Numbered from the stretch's first letter, positions 10,223 through 19,373 are shown. The stretch: 64,000 nucleotides of DNA from Streptomyces bikiniensis (GCA_000716465.1 JNWL01000005.1:325968-389967), one strand, 5' to 3'. Notes: generated from the letters alone by a model not told the origin. Translations and numbers: made by a program.

Positions 10223-11011
10223 ATGCCACCGGCCAAGAAGCGCACCCGCAGCTACGACCCGGCCAAGACCCGGGCCGCCGTCCTCGCCCAGTTCCGGCAC
10301 GTACGGGAGGCCGTCGAGGCGTTCACGCCCGTACAGCTCGACGGGCCGACCCGGCTCGGGGAGTGGACCGTACGGGACCTGGCCGCGCACGTCGCGTGGA
10401 TGCTCGACTCCGTGCCGCGGCTGCTCGCCGCGTCCGCGCCGGCCGCGCGGGAACTGGCCCTGCTCGACTGGCCGTCCAGGACCGCGTCGGCGGCCGAGCG
10501 GATCGACGCGCACACGCGTGGGATCGACGCCTCCGACCTGCCCGGGCTCTACGCGCGCGTACAGGACGACTACGAGGAGGCGGTGGCGGGCACGGCCGAC
10601 GACCGGCTCCTGCCGGTGAGCCTCGGCGCCATGACCCTCGGGGACTTCCTGGTCACCCGGACCGTCGAACTCGTCGTCCACACCGACGACCTGAACGAGG
10701 CGACCGGTGCCGGCATCCCGTACGACCGGCAGGCCCTCGCCGCCTGCACCCGCCTCCTCGCGGACGTGCTCGCGGTGAAGGCGCCGGGCGGAGCGGTCGA
10801 GGTGCGGGTCCCGTCGTACGCCGTCGTCCAGTGCGTGGAGGGTCCCCGGCACACCCGGGGCACCCCGCCCAACGTGGTCGAGACGGACCCCCTGACCTGG
10901 ATCCGGCTCGCGACCGGGCGCAGGGGGTGGGCGGCGGAGCTGGACGCGGCCCGGGTGAGCGCGAGCGGCGAGCGCGCCGACCTGACGGACCTGCTGCCCC
11001 TGATGGCCTGA
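10223..11011 (+). CDS. Maleylpyruvate isomerase-family mycothiol-dependent enzyme
   Basis: 262 residues, starting MPPAKKRTRSYDP. The N-terminal DinB/MDMPI fold has the LGEWTVRDLAAHVAWM motif (metal-binding His) and a second His region TVELVVHTDDL. The C-terminal ~90 residues resemble the SCP2-like domain common in this family. Members use mycothiol as a thiol cofactor for isomerisation or detoxification; the substrate here is not identifiable. The longer open frame upstream (from 10010) overlaps the M23 gene and lacks a ribosome site, so the ATG at 10223 is preferred. Confidence 0.85.
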   Translation: MPPAKKRTRSYDPAKTRAAVLAQFRHVREAVEAFTPVQLDGPTRLGEWTVRDLAAHVAWMLDSVPRLLAASAPAARELALLDWPSRTASAAERIDAHTRGIDASDLPGLYARVQDDYEEAVAGTADDRLLPVSLGAMTLGDFLVTRTVELVVHTDDLNEATGAGIPYDRQALAACTRLLADVLAVKAPGGAVEVRVPSYAVVQCVEGPRHTRGTPPNVVETDPLTWIRLATGRRGWAAELDAARVSASGERADLTDLLPLMA

Positions 11012-11030
11012 CGGCCGATCACCGCGGACC

Positions 11031-11150
11031 GTGCAGGCAGGTCCGTGCAGGCAGGTCCGTACAGGCACGCCCGTGCAGGCAGGTCCATACAGGCGGGTCC
11101 GTACGCGCAGGTCCGTACACGCAGGTCCGTGCAGGTGGGCAGGTCCGTGG
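11031..11150. repeat. 14-bp tandem repeat array upstream of the META lipoprotein
   Basis: About eight units of a 14-bp motif (consensus GTRCAGGCAGGTCC), the last with a 4-base insertion. It sits between the isomerase stop and the lipoprotein start (32 bases upstream). Units 1, 2 and 4 are identical. It probably lies in the promoter or leader of the lipoprotein gene. Confidence 0.9.
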
Positions 11151-11182
11151 AACCGACTCGTCCGGTCGTCCGTCCCATTTCC

Positions 11183-12010
11183 ATGTCGAAGCCACGAGCA
11201 CTCGTCGTCCTGGTCCCGCTCCTCCCGGCCCTCCTGCTCACCGCCTGCGGTACGGAGGGAGGCCAAGGCTCCGGATCCGGGGCCGGCACCGTCTCTCCGG
11301 ACCTCCCGCTCACCGGCACGCACTGGACCGTCGACGAGGTCACCGTCGACGGGAGCGCGTCCGACGCCCCGGGCGACGCCCGCGTCGCGTTCGGGAAGGA
11401 CGGCCGCGTCACGGGGAGCGGCGGCTGCAACACCTTCAACGCCACCGTCACCGTGAAGGGCGACACCGTCACGGCCTCCCCGGGGCAGATGACCGAGATC
11501 GCCTGTTCCGACGACCGGATGCGGTTCGAGAAGCAGCTGGTCGAGGCCTTCTCCGGGGAGCTCAAGGGCACGCTGAAGAACGACACCCTCACCCTGACCT
11601 CGCCCGACGGGCGGAACGTCCTCGCGCTCACCGCCGAGCGGCCCGCCCCGCTGCGCGGCACCGCGTGGAAGGTCGACGGCCTGCGCTCCGGGCAGACGGC
11701 ATCCTCCCTGCCCGCCGGCAGCGAGGGCAAGGCGCGGATCGTCCTGGGCGAGGACGGCAGGGTCACCGGAAACCTGGGCTGCAACAACTTCTCCGCGACG
11801 GCCAGGACCGACGGCACGACCCTCACCGTCGAGGGCCCGGCGGCCACCACCCGGATGATGTGCACGGGCCCGCAGATGCAGCTGGAGACCAAGCTGTACG
11901 CGCTCCTCGACGGGCCGCTCACCTACCGGGTCGACCACCGGACCCTGACGCTCACCGACGCCTCGGGCGAGGGCCTCACCGCCACCGCCGAGCCGGCCGG
12001 ACGCGCGTAG
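11183..12010 (+). CDS. Secreted lipoprotein with two META domains
   Basis: 275 residues. The signal peptide MSKPRALVVLVPLLPALLL ends in lipobox LTAC, so it should be lipidated and anchored outside the membrane. Two META (HslJ-like) domains follow at about 45-155 and 155-270, marked by GSGGCNTFNA and GNLGCNNFSA plus conserved cysteines in EIACSD and RMMCTG. META proteins are linked to stress or motility functions, but the biochemical role is unknown. The ATG at 11183 is chosen because it immediately precedes the signal peptide; longer reading would translate the 14-bp repeat array. Confidence 0.9.
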   Translation: MSKPRALVVLVPLLPALLLTACGTEGGQGSGSGAGTVSPDLPLTGTHWTVDEVTVDGSASDAPGDARVAFGKDGRVTGSGGCNTFNATVTVKGDTVTASPGQMTEIACSDDRMRFEKQLVEAFSGELKGTLKNDTLTLTSPDGRNVLALTAERPAPLRGTAWKVDGLRSGQTASSLPAGSEGKARIVLGEDGRVTGNLGCNNFSATARTDGTTLTVEGPAATTRMMCTGPQMQLETKLYALLDGPLTYRVDHRTLTLTDASGEGLTATAEPAGRA

Positions 12011-12061
12011 CGTCCGGGGCCGCGGTCCCCGCCGATTGCGAACTCCGTCACATCGCGAACC

Positions 12062-12107
12062 GGCTCCGGAGCCGGTATGAGCGTCCGCTTTTCGCGGCTC
12101 CGGAGCC
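12062..12107. promoter_or_regulatory. Twin 12-bp palindromes upstream of purF
   Basis: GGCTCCGGAGCC occurs perfectly at 12062-12073 and again at 12096-12107, a spacing of 34 bases (about three helical turns). They lie about 135 bases before the purF start. They could be operator half-pairs or a structured RNA; no matching regulator is evident. Confidence 0.5.
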
Positions 12108-12240
12108 GGAATCCCTTCCCCTGCCTGGTTTGTAGCCCCCTCCAAGCACGGGATGATCATTTCGTGCGATCGTACGAGAGCGGCCGACCCCGGATTTCCT
12201 CAATTCGGACCAGTGGTCGAGCCCGTCTACACTCGGAAAC

Positions 12241-13767
12241 GTGCCACGTGGTGACGGTCGACTCAATCACGATCTGCTTCCCGGCGAGAAGGGCCCCCAG
12301 GACGCTTGCGGCGTCTTCGGTGTCTGGGCTCCGGGTGAAGAGGTCGCAAAGCTCACGTACTTCGGGCTCTACGCCCTCCAGCATCGGGGCCAGGAATCCG
12401 CGGGAATCGCGGTCAGCAACGGCTCCCAGATCCTCGTCTTCAAGGACATGGGCCTCGTGTCCCAGGTCTTCGACGAGACCTCTCTCGGTTCCCTCCAAGG
12501 TCACATCGCGGTCGGTCACGCCCGCTACTCGACCACCGGGGCCTCCGTGTGGGAGAACGCGCAGCCGACGTTCCGGGCGACCGCCCGCGGCTCGATCGCG
12601 CTCGGCCACAACGGCAACCTGGTGAACACGGCGCAGCTCGCCGAGATGGTCGCGGACCTGCCCAAGAAGGAAGGGCGCGCGACCCGGGTCGCCGCCACCA
12701 ACGACACCGACCTGGTCACCGCGCTCCTCGCGGGCCAGGTGGACGAGGACGGCAACCCGCTCACCGTCGAGCAGGCCGCCGCGAAGGTCCTCCCCGAGGT
12801 CCGGGGCGCCTTCTCCCTCGTCTTCATGGACGAGCACACGCTCTACGCGGCCCGTGACCCGCAGGGCATCCGCCCGCTGGTCCTCGGCCGCCTGGAGCGC
12901 GGCTGGGTGGTCGCCTCCGAGTCCGCCGCCCTCGACATCTGCGGCGCCAGCTACGTCCGCGAGGTCGAGCCGGGCGAGCTGATCGCGATCGACGAGAACG
13001 GCATCCGTACCTCTCGATTCGCGGAAGCGAAGCCCAAGGGCTGTGTCTTCGAGTACGTGTACCTGGCCCGCCCGGACACCGACATCGCCGGCCGGAACGT
13101 GTACCTCTCCCGCGTGGAGATGGGCCGCCGCCTCGCGAAGGAGGCGCCCGTCGAGGCCGACCTGGTGATAGCGACCCCGGAGTCCGGCACCCCGGCCGCC
13201 ATCGGCTACGCCGAGGCCTCGGGCATCCCCTTCGGTGCCGGCCTGGTGAAGAACGCCTACGTCGGGCGCACCTTCATCCAGCCCTCCCAGACCATCCGCC
13301 AGCTGGGCATCCGGCTGAAGCTGAACCCCCTCAGGGAAGTCATCAAGGGGAAGAAGCTCGTGGTCGTCGACGACTCGATCGTCCGCGGCAACACCCAGCG
13401 GGCCCTGGTCCGGATGCTCCGCGAGGCCGGTGCGGCCGAGGTCCACATCCGGATCTCCTCCCCGCCGGTCAAGTGGCCCTGCTTCTTCGGCATCGACTTC
13501 GCGACCCGCGCGGAGCTGATCGCCAACGGCATGTCGGTCGAGGAGATCGGCAAGTCCCTGGGCGCGGACTCGCTCTCGTACATCTCCCTGGAGGGGATGG
13601 TCGAGGCGACCACGATCCAGAAGCCGAACCTCTGCCGCGCCTGCTTCGACGGCGAGTACCCGATGGAGCTGCCGGACCCCGAGCTGCTCGGCAAGCAGCT
13701 CCTGGAGACCGAGCTGGCCGCCGGCCCGGCCGCCACCGCGGCCTCCGACGCGCTCCGTCGTCCGTAG
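12241..13767 (+). CDS. purF: Amidophosphoribosyltransferase
   Basis: 508 residues from GTG. A short propeptide precedes the catalytic N-terminal nucleophile C23 in QDACGVFGVW, followed by the glutaminase domain with ALQHRGQESAG and GHARYSTTG. The C-terminal phosphoribosyltransferase domain carries the PRPP loop VVVDDSIVRGNT. Late cysteines in CFFGIDFA and NLCRACFDGEYP suggest the Fe-S type as in Bacillus PurF. It catalyses the first committed step of purine synthesis. It is followed 83 bases later by purM. Confidence 0.98.
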   Translation: MPRGDGRLNHDLLPGEKGPQDACGVFGVWAPGEEVAKLTYFGLYALQHRGQESAGIAVSNGSQILVFKDMGLVSQVFDETSLGSLQGHIAVGHARYSTTGASVWENAQPTFRATARGSIALGHNGNLVNTAQLAEMVADLPKKEGRATRVAATNDTDLVTALLAGQVDEDGNPLTVEQAAAKVLPEVRGAFSLVFMDEHTLYAARDPQGIRPLVLGRLERGWVVASESAALDICGASYVREVEPGELIAIDENGIRTSRFAEAKPKGCVFEYVYLARPDTDIAGRNVYLSRVEMGRRLAKEAPVEADLVIATPESGTPAAIGYAEASGIPFGAGLVKNAYVGRTFIQPSQTIRQLGIRLKLNPLREVIKGKKLVVVDDSIVRGNTQRALVRMLREAGAAEVHIRISSPPVKWPCFFGIDFATRAELIANGMSVEEIGKSLGADSLSYISLEGMVEATTIQKPNLCRACFDGEYPMELPDPELLGKQLLETELAAGPAATAASDALRRP

Positions 13768-13850
13768 AACCGCCCGTAGAACCGTCTGCAAGACCCCGTA
13801 AGACCCCGTCGCAACCGCTGCAACCGCAGTACGACACGAAAGTTCCCAGC

Positions 13851-14930
13851 ATGTCTGAGTCCCTCAGTGCCGAAGGCGGCGCCAGCTACGCGTCCGCGGG
13901 CGTCGACATCGAGGCGGGCGACCGCGCGGTCGAGCTGATGAAGGAGTGGGTGAAGAAGACGAAGCGCCCCGAGGTCCTCGGCGGCCTCGGCGGCTTCGCC
14001 GGCCTCTTCGACGCCTCCGCCCTCAAGCGCTACGAGCGCCCGCTGCTCGCCTCCGCCACCGACGGCGTCGGCACGAAGGTCGACATCGCCCGCCAGATGG
14101 GTGTCTACGACACGATCGGCCACGACCTGGTCGCAATGGTCATGGACGACATCGTCGTCTGCGGCGCCGAGCCGCTCTTCATGACCGACTACATCTGCGT
14201 GGGCAAGGTCCACCCGGAGCGGGTCGCGGCGATCGTCAAGGGCATCGCCGAGGGCTGCGTCCTGGCCGGCTGCGCCCTGGTCGGCGGCGAGACCGCGGAG
14301 CACCCGGGCCTCCTCGGCCCGGACGACTTCGACGTCGCCGGCGCGGGCACGGGCGTGGTGGAGTACGACCGGCTGCTCGGCGCGGACCGCATCCGTACGG
14401 GTGACGCGGTCATCGCCATGGCCTCGTCCGGCCTTCACTCCAACGGGTACTCGCTCGTGCGGCACGTGGTCTTCGACCGTGCCGGCATGTCCCTCGACCA
14501 GCGGGTCGAGGAGCTCGGCCGGACGCTGGGCGAGGAGCTTCTGGAGCCCACGAAGATCTACTCGCTCGACTGCCTGGCCCTCACCCGGACCACGGACGTC
14601 CACGCCTTCAGCCACATCACGGGCGGCGGCCTGGCGGCCAACCTGGCCCGGGTGATCCCGGACGGCCTGCACGCCACCGTCGACCGGTCGACCTGGGCTC
14701 CGGGCGCGATCTTCGACCTGGTCGGCAAGGCCGGGCAGGTGGAGCGCCTGGAGCTGGAGAAGACCCTGAACATGGGCGTCGGCATGATGGCCGTCGTGCC
14801 GGCCGACTCCGTGGACGTGGCCCTGGCCACCCTGGCGGACCGCGGGGTCGAGTCCTGGGTCGCGGGCGAGATCACCGAGCGCGGCGACCACGCCACCGGC
14901 GCCGAGCTGGTCGGGGACTACGCGAGCTGA
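13851..14930 (+). CDS. purM: Phosphoribosylformylglycinamidine cyclo-ligase (AIR synthetase)
   Basis: 359 residues beginning MSESLSAEGGASYASAGVDI, with the family motifs YASAGVDIEAGD, ASATDGVGTK, MVMDDIVVCGAEPLF and LVGGETAEHPG. It converts FGAM to AIR with ATP, directly after the PurSQL step. It is co-directional with purF. The 83-base gap has loosely repeated GTAGAACC / GTAAGACCCC units, and no strong terminator, so co-transcription is likely. Confidence 0.98.
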   Translation: MSESLSAEGGASYASAGVDIEAGDRAVELMKEWVKKTKRPEVLGGLGGFAGLFDASALKRYERPLLASATDGVGTKVDIARQMGVYDTIGHDLVAMVMDDIVVCGAEPLFMTDYICVGKVHPERVAAIVKGIAEGCVLAGCALVGGETAEHPGLLGPDDFDVAGAGTGVVEYDRLLGADRIRTGDAVIAMASSGLHSNGYSLVRHVVFDRAGMSLDQRVEELGRTLGEELLEPTKIYSLDCLALTRTTDVHAFSHITGGGLAANLARVIPDGLHATVDRSTWAPGAIFDLVGKAGQVERLELEKTLNMGVGMMAVVPADSVDVALATLADRGVESWVAGEITERGDHATGAELVGDYAS

Positions 14931-14950
14931 CCGGCCGGAGGGCGTACGTC

Positions 14951-14980
14951 ATCGGGGGTGCCTCCAGGGGCGCCCCCGAT
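14951..14980 (+). terminator. Hairpin after purM
   Basis: ATCGGGGG pairs with CCCCCGAT, extended by an inner GCC/GGC pairing, starting 20 bases after the purM stop. There is no U tract, as usual in high-GC actinobacteria. Confidence 0.7.
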
Positions 14981-15050
14981 CGCCGTCTCCGCCCGCCGCC
15001 CCCTGACCGTACGCGAACAGGCATGCGATTCAGCCACGCGGACAGCACAG

Positions 15051-15080
15051 AAACCCGGCCGGGTGTACCGGACCGGGTTT
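15051..15080. terminator. Hairpin downstream of the DUF3073 gene
   Basis: AAACCCGG and CCGGGTTT form the outer stem, with a nested CCGG pair. It lies 15 bases beyond the 3' end of the minus-strand DUF3073 gene and between convergent genes, so it can serve both. Confidence 0.7.
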
Positions 15081-15095
15081 CAGTGGTTCAGAAGG

Positions 15096-15353
15096 TCAAG
15101 CGCGACGCGGGGAGGACGAAGAGGGACCGGACTGGTCGTCCTCGTCCTCGTCGTCCGTGTTGTAGAGATCCGCGTACTGGGCGTACGGGTCGTCTTCCTC
15201 GTCGTCGTCCTCGAACGGCTCGCCATTCGGCGGCTGACTCGAAGTCGAAGCGCCCAGCTCATTGGCCAGACGCGTCAGGTCCGTCCCGCCGCTGCTGTAC
15301 TTCAGCTGGCGGGCGACCTTGGTCTGCTTGGCCTTTGCCCGGCCGCGCCCCAT
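15096..15353 (-). CDS. DUF3073 family protein
   Basis: 85 residues from an ATG preceded by GAGGGGG. The basic N terminus MGRGRAKAKQTKVARQLKY and an acidic C-terminal half (EDDDEEDDPYAQYADLY, DDEDEDD) are the hallmarks of this actinobacterial family. The function is unknown; the charge layout suggests binding to nucleic acid or ribosomes, which is inference. It is convergent with purM. The frame is open further upstream to 15500 but without family similarity. Confidence 0.9.
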   Translation of the reverse strand: MGRGRAKAKQTKVARQLKYSSGGTDLTRLANELGASTSSQPPNGEPFEDDDEEDDPYAQYADLYNTDDEDEDDQSGPSSSSPRRA

Positions 15354-15643
15354 GGCTCGACCCCCTCGGTGACGGGGCTCGATGGCCCCAGAGTCTTGAC
15401 ACGCGTTCATGATTCGGAGCGGGCTCTCGAAGGAGAGACCGGCCCGTAGGGCTTCAACGGTACCTGTTTCCGTGGGTCTACGGTACGCCGTGCGCATCAC
15501 ATACCCCGGTACAGAACCTTCGAGGTGCCCTTTCCTCGCTGGTCAGTCGCGATTTTAACCTCTTCTGGGGGTACGACCCGCCGACAAGGGTGAGGGAAGT
15601 CTCTCCGGCACCCTCACGGAGGCGGGCCGCCCCCGGGCCCGGC

Positions 15644-16744
15644 TCAGCCGCGCCGCGCCTCCGCCATGCGCTGCTCGGCGATCCGGTCGGCCGCGGCGGC
15701 CGGCGGAATCCCGTCTTCCTTCGCACGTGCGAAGATCGCGAGCGTGGTGTCGAAGATCTTCGTGGCCTTCGCCTTGCACCGGTCGAAGTCGAAGCCGTGC
15801 AGCTCGTCCGCGACCTGGATCACGCCGCCGGCGTTGACCACGTAGTCGGGCGCGTAGAGGATCCCGCGCTCCTCCAGGTCCTTCTCGACGCCGAGGTGGG
15901 CGAGCTGGTTGTTGGCCGCGCCGCAGACGATCTTGGCGGTGAGGACCGGGACGGTGTCGTCGTTCAGGGCGCCGCCGAGCGCGCAGGGCGCGTAGACGTC
16001 CAGGCCCTCGACGCGGATCAGCGCGTCGGTGTCCGCGACCACCTTCACCTGGGGGTGCCTGTCGGTGATCCGGCGCACCGACTCCTCGCGCACGTCGGTG
16101 ACGTACACCTCGGCGCCGTCCTCCAGGAGGTGCTCGACGAGGTAGTGGCCGACCTTGCCGACACCCGCGACGCCGACCTTGCGGCCGCGCAGCGTGGGGT
16201 CGCCCCACAGGGTCTGCGCGGAGGCGCGCATGCCCTGGAAGACGCCGAAGGCGGTGAGGACGGAGGAGTCGCCGGCGCCGCCGTTCTCGGGGGAGCGGCC
16301 GGTGGTCCACTCGTTCGCGCGGGCGACGACGTCCATGTCCGCGACGTAGGTGCCGACGTCGCAGGCCGTGACGTACCGGCCGCCGAGGGAGGCGACGAAG
16401 CGCCCGTAGGCGAGGAGGAGTTCCTCCGTCTTGATCTGCTCGGGGTCCCCGATGATGACGGCCTTGCCGCCGCCGTGGTCGAGGCCGGCCAGGGCGTTCT
16501 TGTACGACATGCCGCGCGCCAGGTTGAGCGCGTCGGCGATCGCCTCGGCCTCGGTGGCGTACGGGTAGAAGCGGGTGCCGCCGAGGGCGGGGCCCAGGGC
16601 GGTGGAGTGGAGGGCGATGACGGCCTTGAGGCCGGTCGCGCGGTCCTGGCAGAGCACGACTTGCTCGTGGCCACCCTGTTCCGAACGGAAGAGGGTGTGC
16701 AGCACGTCTGCGGGATCGACAGGAACGCCGGTCACATCGGTCAC
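15644..16744 (-). CDS. vdh: Valine (Glu/Leu/Phe/Val family) dehydrogenase
   Basis: 366 residues from the GTG at 16744, with GGGAG 8 bases upstream; the reading frame extends further but the conserved start is [10 protein letters not shown]. The N-terminal catalytic domain has LGGTRFYPY and the lysine motif [20 protein letters not shown]. The Rossmann domain has [17 protein letters not shown]. It deaminates branched-chain amino acids with NAD, feeding acyl-CoA precursors for polyketides in Streptomyces. The sequence and its position near bldC match Vdh (SCO4089 by recall). Confidence 0.95.
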   Translation of the reverse strand: MTDVTGVPVDPADVLHTLFRSEQGGHEQVVLCQDRATGLKAVIALHSTALGPALGGTRFYPYATEAEAIADALNLARGMSYKNALAGLDHGGGKAVIIGDPEQIKTEELLLAYGRFVASLGGRYVTACDVGTYVADMDVVARANEWTTGRSPENGGAGDSSVLTAFGVFQGMRASAQTLWGDPTLRGRKVGVAGVGKVGHYLVEHLLEDGAEVYVTDVREESVRRITDRHPQVKVVADTDALIRVEGLDVYAPCALGGALNDDTVPVLTAKIVCGAANNQLAHLGVEKDLEERGILYAPDYVVNAGGVIQVADELHGFDFDRCKAKATKIFDTTLAIFARAKEDGIPPAAAADRIAEQRMAEARRG

Positions 16745-16899
16745 GGTGGTGACTCCCAAGTACGAAGCGGCGGTTTCGGCCCTCCCTGCGGGTGGGGGAG
16801 GGACCAGTTCGGCAAGAGGGTAAGCGCTACCTGGGCGTAGATCAGCCGCAGTGCGCAGGATCACCCCCTCGGGGAGTACCTCCGTGGAAGGATCGCGAC

Positions 16900-17763
16900 A
16901 TGTCGGTCGCCTCCTCGGTCCTCGTCCCCTACGCGTCCTACCTGCGGGTGTACGAGCCGCTGGCCGCGTTCCCCGAGCCGGAGCGGTCCCACTGGGCCCG
17001 GTACGCGCGGCGGCCCCGCACCCCGGGGGCGCAGGAGGAGCTGCGCCGGTCGCTCGCGGACCTGCTGCCGACGCCCCCGGTCCCGGTGCCGGTCCACGAG
17101 AGCGGCGAGGCCTTCGTCGCGCACCTGGACGGGGCGGTGGTGATCTGCCCGTGGCGGACCCGGCTGCGCGGCTGGCTGGCCCTGGAGGAGCTGGTGGCGG
17201 AGGGGTATCCGGGGCCGGTGCTCGACGCGATGCTGCCGCCGGTGGTGCGCGCCCAGGTGGCGGCGGACCACGAGCGCTGGCTGGCGCGGAACCCGGACGC
17301 GCGCCCGTGGATCCGTACGGCGGTCTGGCAGGTGCCGGTGCGCTGGTTCGCCCTCTTCGGTGACGAGGACCGGCAGTACGAGCCGGGCGCCCCGGAGGAG
17401 GGGGCCGGGGCGGGCCGGGCGCCGGTGCTGCGGTACCGGACGACGATGGCCCAGGCGCGGCGCCGGCTCGCGCGGACCCTGCGGGCGCTGCGGGAGTCGA
17501 TCGACGACGGTCCCATGACGGAGGGTCTGGTCGAGGTGGGGCGCTGGCTGGAGGAGTTCCATCCGCGGGCCCTGGTGGAGCTGGACTTCGGCGGTCTGGT
17601 GCACGTGGTGCCGGAGGAGTGGCTGGCGGAGGAGCGGTCGGCGGCCCAGCTCGCGGAGGGGATCGCGGCGCTGCGGGCGGGGGACGGCGAGGCGGCGAAC
17701 GACGCGTACGGGCGCCTGGCCGAGCGCTGGCGGGCGATCAGGGACCTGCGGTTCGCGAACTGA
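16900..17763 (+). CDS. Conserved hypothetical protein between vdh and bldC
   Basis: 287 residues from an ATG with GGAAGG 8 bases upstream. It is soluble and Arg/Glu/Trp-rich, with [20 protein letters not shown] at the N terminus and [18 protein letters not shown] near the C terminus; I see no known catalytic motif. It is divergent from vdh across a 155-base gap and precedes bldC. The same order is conserved in other Streptomyces as far as I recall, which argues for a real gene with an unassigned role. Confidence 0.85.
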   Translation: MSVASSVLVPYASYLRVYEPLAAFPEPERSHWARYARRPRTPGAQEELRRSLADLLPTPPVPVPVHESGEAFVAHLDGAVVICPWRTRLRGWLALEELVAEGYPGPVLDAMLPPVVRAQVAADHERWLARNPDARPWIRTAVWQVPVRWFALFGDEDRQYEPGAPEEGAGAGRAPVLRYRTTMAQARRRLARTLRALRESIDDGPMTEGLVEVGRWLEEFHPRALVELDFGGLVHVVPEEWLAEERSAAQLAEGIAALRAGDGEAANDAYGRLAERWRAIRDLRFAN

Positions 17764-18490
17764 CGACGGCTCGGAGGAGCACGGCCTCTTGAAGCGGAGG
17801 GACACGGCTCCTGGAATCGGAGGGGTACGGCCCTCTGGAAGGGGTACGGGCGTCGGGAACCGGCGCTCGTGGCCGGAAGCCGCTGTGCGCGAACTGACAC
17901 CAGTCGGGCATCTTCGTCAGGTCGGTATCGACAAGACATGTCCGACCGGTGTAAATGATCTTCGAGGTCTCCGGAGCCGCCGGCCCCGGGGACTCCTCCG
18001 CGTCCCCTTCCTCCGGTCCACGGGTCCTTCGGCTCCCGTCCGGCGGGGACGTTGGTCCCGATCCGGGCCTTTGGCTCAAGCGTGACGGACAGCACTTAAC
18101 GCACCCTTGCGCCGATCACCCATCCTCGTGCCAAAATAGGACAAGGAGTCCGGGGAGGGTTCCTTCCGCCCAACTTTGGGCGGAACGCTCAGCATTGCAC
18201 TCTATGGGGGGTCTGAGGACTCCTGATCGCCCTGTGACTGATCGTCACAGACGCGTGACTGTCCGTTATGGCATGGTCCATCGACTTCCGCCGCTGATGA
18301 ACACCTGCGAGGGCAATTCCATCGGTTTGGCCGACGTGGCTGGACGGATGGTGTAGTTGTAGTGCCGAGGACAAGCCGTTCGTCCTATAACCGACTCGGC
18401 CCGCTTCTGCCATTTCGGGCAACGCGGGTCAAGGTGCAGAATTTAGAGGAAAGAACCGAGATTGGTTCGGTTCTCCCGAGGAGGCCGCTC
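17764..18490 (+). promoter_or_regulatory. Long bldC upstream region with a 23-bp imperfect repeat
   Basis: 727 bases without a convincing gene. Positions 17770-17850 hold three imperfect 23-bp units (GGAGG-ACACGGCTCCTGGAA type). From 18100 the sequence turns AT-richer (CCAAAATAGGACAAGG, GTCCGTTATGGCATGG, GTGTAGTTGTAGTGCC), the expected place for the bldC promoter(s). The long leader suggests complex control. GAGGAGG at 18477-18483 is the bldC ribosome site. Short open frames on both strands here have no ribosome sites. Confidence 0.55.
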
Positions 18491-18697
18491 ATGACCGCTC
18501 GCACCCCTGATGCCGAGCCGCTGCTGACCCCTGCCGAGGTCGCCACGATGTTCCGTGTGGACCCGAAGACGGTGACCCGTTGGGCCAAGGCGGGCAAGCT
18601 CACGTCCATCCGCACCCTGGGTGGGCACCGCCGGTACCGCGAGGCCGAGGTCCGCGCGCTGCTGGCGGGCATTCCGCAGCAGCGCAGCGAGGCCTGA
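18491..18697 (+). CDS. bldC: BldC, MerR-like developmental regulator
   Basis: 68 residues, the exact family length, from an ATG behind GAGGAGG. It is a single winged helix-turn-helix: LTPAEVATMFRVDPKTVTRWAKAGKL (about 12-37) and wing GGHRRYREAEV (44-54). BldC binds direct repeats cooperatively and holds back entry into development in Streptomyces. It lacks any effector or dimerisation domain, as expected. It is monocistronic here, with its own terminator. Confidence 0.98.
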   Translation: MTARTPDAEPLLTPAEVATMFRVDPKTVTRWAKAGKLTSIRTLGGHRRYREAEVRALLAGIPQQRSEA

Positions 18698-18812
18698 GGT
18701 CGCGTGACACCTCGCAGTACCCCGTAACACCGGGCCCTTCCGGATCCCCCAATCCGGTGGCCCACCCCTAGCTCTGCCGGCGATCGCCTGCCCCAACAGG
18801 CCTTCGTCAGAC

Positions 18813-18851
18813 GATCGCGCTGGACTCCGCCGGGTCCAGCGCGATCTTTTT
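18813..18851 (+). terminator. Intrinsic terminator of bldC
   Basis: A perfect 13-base stem (GATCGCGCTGGAC pairing with GTCCAGCGCGATC) around a short loop, followed by TTTTT at 18847-18851. This is one of the few hairpins in the window with a genuine U tract. It is 115 bases after the bldC stop, leaving a sizeable 3' untranslated region. Confidence 0.95.
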
Positions 18852-19026
18852 GTGCCCGGTGCCACGCGGTGGACAGCGGTGCAATTGCACCGATTAAATC
18901 GGACCGGTGTAGGGAGGGTGTAAGTGAAGGTGTTTCTGAAAGACTTTCAGTGACACCCGTCACACGGACGAGCCCTTGCCAGGGTCAAGGCTGTCACTTC
19001 GGGGCGGGGGAGCGGCCCGCCGTTGG

Positions 19027-19245
19027 TCACGGGTCGGCGGGACCTTCGTCCTCAGCGGCCGGCGCCCGCTCCTCGGCGGCGCACGCCTCCGGTGGCTCCG
19101 CCGCTTCCGGTACTTCCATGGCGAGTCTCAGCAGGCGGTGGCAGACCACGCAGTGGCGCGTCAGGTGCCCGTACCGCGACGCGGCCGCCAGATGGGCGCG
19201 CAGCAGTGCTCGTGTGTCGTGCCGTGCTGCGGACGCCGCGGCCAT
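19027..19245 (-). CDS. Small HCxxCH protein (DUF6274-like)
   Basis: 72 residues from an ATG with GGAGGTGG correctly spaced. The N-terminal part is a helix (ARHDTRALLRAHLAAASRYG), then HLTRHCVVCHRLLRLAME, then an acidic Ala/Glu-rich tail. HCxxCH could bind zinc or, if exported, haem, but there is no signal peptide, so zinc or a structural role is more likely. By recall the small DUF6274 family sits next to bldC in many Streptomyces. It is convergent with bldC. Confidence 0.8.
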   Translation of the reverse strand: MAAASAARHDTRALLRAHLAAASRYGHLTRHCVVCHRLLRLAMEVPEAAEPPEACAAEERAPAAEDEGPADP

Positions 19246-19332
19246 GCGCGACCACCTCCAGTCGGGGCCCCCGATTCCCTGAAGTCCGGAGTACCGGCGG
19301 GCGCGGGCCCCCGTCAAGACACGGGAACGCAA

Positions 19333-19364
19333 CGAAGGCCCGCATCTCACGATGCGGGCCTTCG
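19333..19364 (-). terminator. Terminator of tRNA-Asp
   Basis: A perfect 14-base stem (CGAAGGCCCGCATC with GATGCGGGCCTTCG) and a TCAC loop, lying 10 bases beyond the 3' end of the minus-strand tRNA-Asp. Confidence 0.9.
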
Positions 19365-19373
19365 TCTTCGAGG

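Noticed and set aside
15354..15643. Possible extension of the DUF3073 protein or another gene
   Set aside because: The ATG at 15353 has a strong ribosome site and matches the family start; the remaining 290 bases show only weak promoter-like AT-rich DNA.
18189..18422. 77-residue minus-strand frame upstream of bldC
   Set aside because: No ribosome site, no motif, and it crosses the probable bldC promoter zone.
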